DNA of 8,546 nt from Paraneptunicella sp964228975 (GTDB taxonomy: Bacteria; Pseudomonadota; Gammaproteobacteria; Enterobacterales; Alteromonadaceae), in the NCBI GenBank assembly GCA_964228975.1, contig CAXRCC010000075.1:1-8546 (forward strand). The letters run 5' to 3'. Shown here one piece after another: positions 5,856 through 8,546 of this stretch (positions within the stretch are counted from its first letter, which is position 1; every line of letters begins with the position of its first letter). The translations under genes and the position numbers were made by a program. The notes beneath the pieces were generated by a model. That model made no database searches. It saw only the letters and a program-made list of their open reading frames with translations, and was not told where the DNA came from.

Positions 5856-6805
5856 TGGGACGTTTTGTAGCGGATGTAGGCGGAACGAATATCCGCCTCG
5901 CTCAGGAAGTGAATGGTCAGCTTTCTGAGATCAAAAAATATCTTTGCAAGGATTATGCAACCATCAAAGATGCGGTACTTCAGTACTTCTCGGAATATCC
6001 AGAAGTGAACTTTACTGCGGGTTGTATTGGTATTGCCTGTCCAACGAACAGTGACTCGATCAAGATGACTAATCATCACTGGGAGTTTTCTGTTCGTGAA
6101 TTAAAGCAATCGCTGGAGCTTGATTGGTTAGAAGTGATTAACGATTACACTGCGGTTTCTATGTCGTTGCCTGTGCTAAGTGAACAGCAAAAACATCAAA
6201 TTGGCGGAGGCTCAGCTGAGCAGGGCGGGCACATCGCGGTGTTTGGTCCGGGCACAGGGCTAGGTGTGGGTCACTTAGTGAATACTGCATCGGGTTGGCA
6301 GTCGATTCCCGGCGAAGGCGGGCATGTTGACTTTGCGCCTGTTGACGATATCGATATCGCGATTTTGCAGTTTTTACGCAAACGTTATGAGCGGGTATCG
6401 GCAGAGCAATTGTTATCCGGCAATGGCTTATTGCAAATCTATCAAGCGTTAGCTGAAAAAGCGGGTGAAGAAGCAACAATGCAAGCACCTGCTGACGTGA
6501 CAGAAAATGCATTGGCTGGCTCATGCGATGTCTGTGTGGAAGCGTTAAACCGTTTTTGCGCCATCATGGGATCGTTTGCTGGCAACTTGGCACTGAACTT
6601 AGGGACATCTGGTGGTGTTTACATCGCAGGTGGTATCGTGTCTCGCTTTATTCCTTTCCTAGAAAACAGTGACTTTAGAGCGCGCTATGAAGCCAAAGGA
6701 CGCTTTAAAGATTACGTATCGGTTATACCAACTTATGTCATTACTGAGCCTGACCACGGTTTGTTAGGAGCGGCGGCTTACTTGGAACAGCATTACCAGG
6801 GGTAA
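5855..6805 (+). CDS. glk: Glucokinase (Glk family, not ROK)
   Basis: Phosphorylates glucose with ATP to glucose-6-phosphate, the substrate of Zwf. The protein is 316 residues from the ATG at 5855. The motifs are DVGGTN (7-12, phosphate loop), INDYTAVS (95-102, with D97 the expected catalytic base), GPGTGLGVGH (131-140) and GEGGHVDFAP (153-162). The C-terminal GNLALNLGTSGGVYIAGGI has the order of E. coli Glk, and I see no ROK-type zinc cysteine cluster. The frame is open 12 codons further up, inside edd, but the family alignment starts at the chosen Met. The edd TAA and glk ATG share one base (TAATG), and only a modest AGGT precedes it, so translation probably depends on ribosomes finishing edd. 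Internal glucose would need a non-PTS transporter, which is not in this window. Confidence 0.96.
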   Translation: MGRFVADVGGTNIRLAQEVNGQLSEIKKYLCKDYATIKDAVLQYFSEYPEVNFTAGCIGIACPTNSDSIKMTNHHWEFSVRELKQSLELDWLEVINDYTAVSMSLPVLSEQQKHQIGGGSAEQGGHIAVFGPGTGLGVGHLVNTASGWQSIPGEGGHVDFAPVDDIDIAILQFLRKRYERVSAEQLLSGNGLLQIYQALAEKAGEEATMQAPADVTENALAGSCDVCVEALNRFCAIMGSFAGNLALNLGTSGGVYIAGGIVSRFIPFLENSDFRARYEAKGRFKDYVSVIPTYVITEPDHGLLGAAAYLEQHYQG

Positions 6806-6807
6806 TT

Positions 6808-7461
6808 ATGCAAAATCAAAATTGGAAGCGCTCAGCTGAAAATATCTTTTCTCAAGGTCCTGTAGTGCCAGTCTTAGTTGTTGAAGATGTTGAAACCGCT
6901 GTGCCTATGGCAAAAGCGCTTGTAGAAGGCGGCATTAAAGTATTGGAAGTGACGTTGCGCACAGCCGCAGCGATGGACGTTATTAAAGTCATCGCTCAAG
7001 ACGTGCCAGAAGCCATTGTTGGTGCGGGTACTGTCATTAATGCAGAGCAATTAGAGCAAGTGCAAAACGCAGGGGCGCAATTTGCGATTAGCCCTGGTAT
7101 GACAAAAGATTTGTTAGAAGCAGGCAATGCTGGAGACATCGCGTTGATTCCCGGAATCGCGTCGATTTCAGAATTAATGAAAGGCATTGATTTAGGTTAC
7201 GATCACTTTAAGTTCTTCCCGGCGGAAGCATCTGGTGGTGCTAAAGCGATTAAGTCGATTGGCGGACCTTTCCCTGATGTGAAATTCTGCCCAACAGGCG
7301 GCATTGGTATTGGTAATTACAAGCAGTACTTAGCTTTACCGAATGTGATGTGCGTAGGCGGTTCGTGGCTTGTGCCAGAAGAGGCATTAAAGTCAGGCGA
7401 TTATGCGCGTATCACTGAGCTAGCAAAAGAGGCGATTGCAGGCGCAGCCGACTTATCGTAA
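6808..7461 (+). CDS. eda: KDPG / 4-hydroxy-2-oxoglutarate aldolase
   Basis: Class I aldolase that splits KDPG into pyruvate and glyceraldehyde-3-phosphate, the final Entner-Doudoroff step; a cytoplasmic trimer in characterised relatives. The 217-residue TIM barrel has LEVTLRT (46-52, with E47 and R51), VGAGTV (71-76) and the Schiff-base lysine in DHFKFFPAE (K135, equivalent to K133 of E. coli Eda). CPTGGI and GGSWLVP complete the phosphate and substrate site. The start lies 2 nt after the glk TAA, with AGGGG at 6798-6802. It is the last gene of the operon, followed 30 nt later by a strong terminator. All catalytic residues are intact. Confidence 0.98.
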   Translation: MQNQNWKRSAENIFSQGPVVPVLVVEDVETAVPMAKALVEGGIKVLEVTLRTAAAMDVIKVIAQDVPEAIVGAGTVINAEQLEQVQNAGAQFAISPGMTKDLLEAGNAGDIALIPGIASISELMKGIDLGYDHFKFFPAEASGGAKAIKSIGGPFPDVKFCPTGGIGIGNYKQYLALPNVMCVGGSWLVPEEALKSGDYARITELAKEAIAGAADLS

Positions 7462-7491
7462 TGCGCTAGCCAGGTAAAACGAAAATGCGAG

Positions 7492-7519
7492 AAAAAGCCC
7501 GTTAATCAACGGGCTTTTT
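7492..7519. terminator. Bidirectional intrinsic terminator between eda and the convergent gene
   Basis: Perfect 12-bp stem, 7492-7503 pairing with 7508-7519, with loop AATC. The stem has a GCCCG core flanked by five A on the left and five T on the right, so either strand yields a hairpin with a U-run. It can end the zwf-eda transcript and also the minus-strand gene at 7558-8520. Confidence 0.95.
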
Positions 7520-7534
7520 ACTTTCGGTCCTAAA

Positions 7535-7554
7535 CCACCTGCTTCAGTAGGTGG
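7535..7554 (-). repeat. Short hairpin just past the stop of the minus-strand gene
   Basis: CCACCT (7535-7540) pairs with AGGTGG (7549-7554), extended by one G-U and one C-G pair around a TTCA loop. Only TTTAGG follows on the minus strand, a poor U-run. It may protect the 3' end or assist the terminator at 7492-7519; its role is uncertain. Confidence 0.45.
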
Positions 7555-7557
7555 CTA

Positions 7558-8520
7558 TCATTCATTTGGCGTTAAAGCAGAAAAAGGCGCTTGGGCCTTT
7601 ATCAATGCGGCAATGGCGGGGGGCGCGATACGCGCTTTATTCTCATATAAAAATGCATTTATCGCGGCTGATGAACTCGCATCAATTCTCACTAACTTTT
7701 CGCTTTCCCAATTTCCTTTCAGTGTTTCTGCGTATTGTGGGTCGTCGATCACCAGTAAATACGTTAATTCTGGGCGCAGTCTAAAAATATCCAACACTAA
7801 TCCGGTTGAAATCAAGGTTGAAGCACCCGATTCGATATCTTGCTGAAGTTTGTTGAGCAGTGCAGAGTCGTTAATTTGCTTTTTTAAGTCCTGCACAGAG
7901 TCGGCATTTTCAAGCTCGTCTAAGCCCAGCACCTCTTCTCCATATTCACGAATAACACCGAGCGATACATCCAACTCGTCAATGTAATCGTTAGGATCTG
8001 CGCCAGTGGGCTGAAACATGAACGAGGGAGCGACATGGTAATCACGCACACCAGAGGCTTTACTCGGCGCATTTTGTTGCATAACACACTGATAACCCTC
8101 GGGCTGGGTATTGATGATGGTAACAACAGAACATCCCATCGAAGCACAGTAGTGAGAAAAGTCATGATGTAATGCGACCCGTTCAAGTTGTTCTGCCCAA
8201 GCCTTGACAGTGGGTTGCTGAGCGTAGTGTTCAAGCGCTTTATCACTGTGTTCAGTAGGGCAACAACGCACTAAGTTGAAATAGTGTTTATCGGAGGTTG
8301 ATAGGGTAGATTCATAGTCGCCTAAACCCACTTGAATCGAACCATCTTTGAAAATAGAACGTAACACAAACGTTGGGTTGTTTTTGATTTGTTTATTAAG
8401 TGTAAATTTCAACCAATTTAATAACGAAGAATCGTAGGTAAACGGCGCTGAAATAGCGTCGATTTTACGAATTACACTAATACGTTCTTTCGGGGTTAAG
8501 GACAGAGTTGGCGAGACCAT
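7558..8520 (-). CDS. Uncharacterised protein with divergent Nudix-like segment (5' end uncertain)
   Basis: I do not recognise a named gene. The 320 residues from the ATG at 8520 form a soluble, probably cytoplasmic protein with no signal peptide or membrane segment. The middle reads HVAPSFMFQP (162-171), and then E182 is followed by REYGEEVLG (191-199). This resembles a Nudix box (G-x5-E-x7-REUxEExGU), but E182 and the final Gly are each displaced by one residue. As recalled, a similar HVxPxxxFQP...REYxEExLG pattern occurs in uncharacterised actinobacterial Nudix-like proteins. A strand-rich STGLVLDIFRLRPELTYLLVIDD (residues 238-260) follows. No hydrolase function can be assigned. No Shine-Dalgarno precedes this ATG, and the frame stays open through the last 26 bases of the window, so the true start may lie outside. 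It is convergent with eda and not part of that operon. Confidence 0.75.
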   Translation of the reverse strand: MVSPTLSLTPKERISVIRKIDAISAPFTYDSSLLNWLKFTLNKQIKNNPTFVLRSIFKDGSIQVGLGDYESTLSTSDKHYFNLVRCCPTEHSDKALEHYAQQPTVKAWAEQLERVALHHDFSHYCASMGCSVVTIINTQPEGYQCVMQQNAPSKASGVRDYHVAPSFMFQPTGADPNDYIDELDVSLGVIREYGEEVLGLDELENADSVQDLKKQINDSALLNKLQQDIESGASTLISTGLVLDIFRLRPELTYLLVIDDPQYAETLKGNWESEKLVRIDASSSAAINAFLYENKARIAPPAIAALIKAQAPFSALTPNE

Positions 8521-8546
8521 TGATGAGTATTGCGGATCGGATAAAC

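Noticed and set aside
7551..7846. Plus-strand frames opposite the 3' end of the last gene
   Set aside because: Overlap each other in different frames and are antisense to the longer 320-codon frame.
1..8546. Search for tRNA, rRNA, CRISPR, insertion sequence, phage or defence genes
   Set aside because: None seen. Composition looks even and all large genes are conserved metabolism or the single unknown gene.

Overview
The window is a chromosomal stretch from a gammaproteobacterium. It most likely comes from Alteromonadales (Alteromonas or a near relative), judging from protein similarity recalled from memory to Escherichia coli and Shewanella homologues and from the gene order pyk–hexR / zwf-pgl-edd-glk-eda. 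No database search was possible, so the genus is an inference.

Layout. Positions 1-323 (minus) hold the first 107 codons of a PykA-type pyruvate kinase, cut by the window edge. Positions 324-681 are a 358-bp intergenic region. It carries two overlapping HexR-type boxes placed over a candidate pyk promoter, a 17-bp palindrome, a candidate small transcript or small ORF on the plus strand, and the hexR terminator. hexR (682-1533, minus) encodes the RpiR-family regulator of central carbon metabolism. The 284-bp divergent region 1534-1817 holds a near-consensus HexR box, a weaker second box and candidate promoters. The plus-strand operon zwf-pgl-edd-glk-eda (1818-7461) has gaps of at most 9 nt and one stop/start overlap. 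It ends at a strong hairpin terminator (7492-7519), which also faces a convergent minus-strand gene (7558-8520). That gene encodes an uncharacterised protein with a divergent Nudix-like motif, and its reading frame stays open to the right edge of the window.

How it works together. Glk phosphorylates glucose. Zwf and Pgl convert glucose-6-phosphate to 6-phosphogluconate. Edd dehydrates that to KDPG, and Eda splits KDPG into pyruvate and glyceraldehyde-3-phosphate. Pyruvate kinase completes lower glycolysis. In characterised relatives HexR binds a TGTAA-N5-TTACA type palindrome and releases it when it binds KDPG, the product of Edd. The boxes seen upstream of zwf, pyk and possibly hexR fit that circuit.

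This is mostly a well-understood core-metabolism locus. I see no mobile elements, CRISPR, tRNA or rRNA. The parts that ordinary annotation does not explain are the pyk-hexR intergenic region and the last gene.
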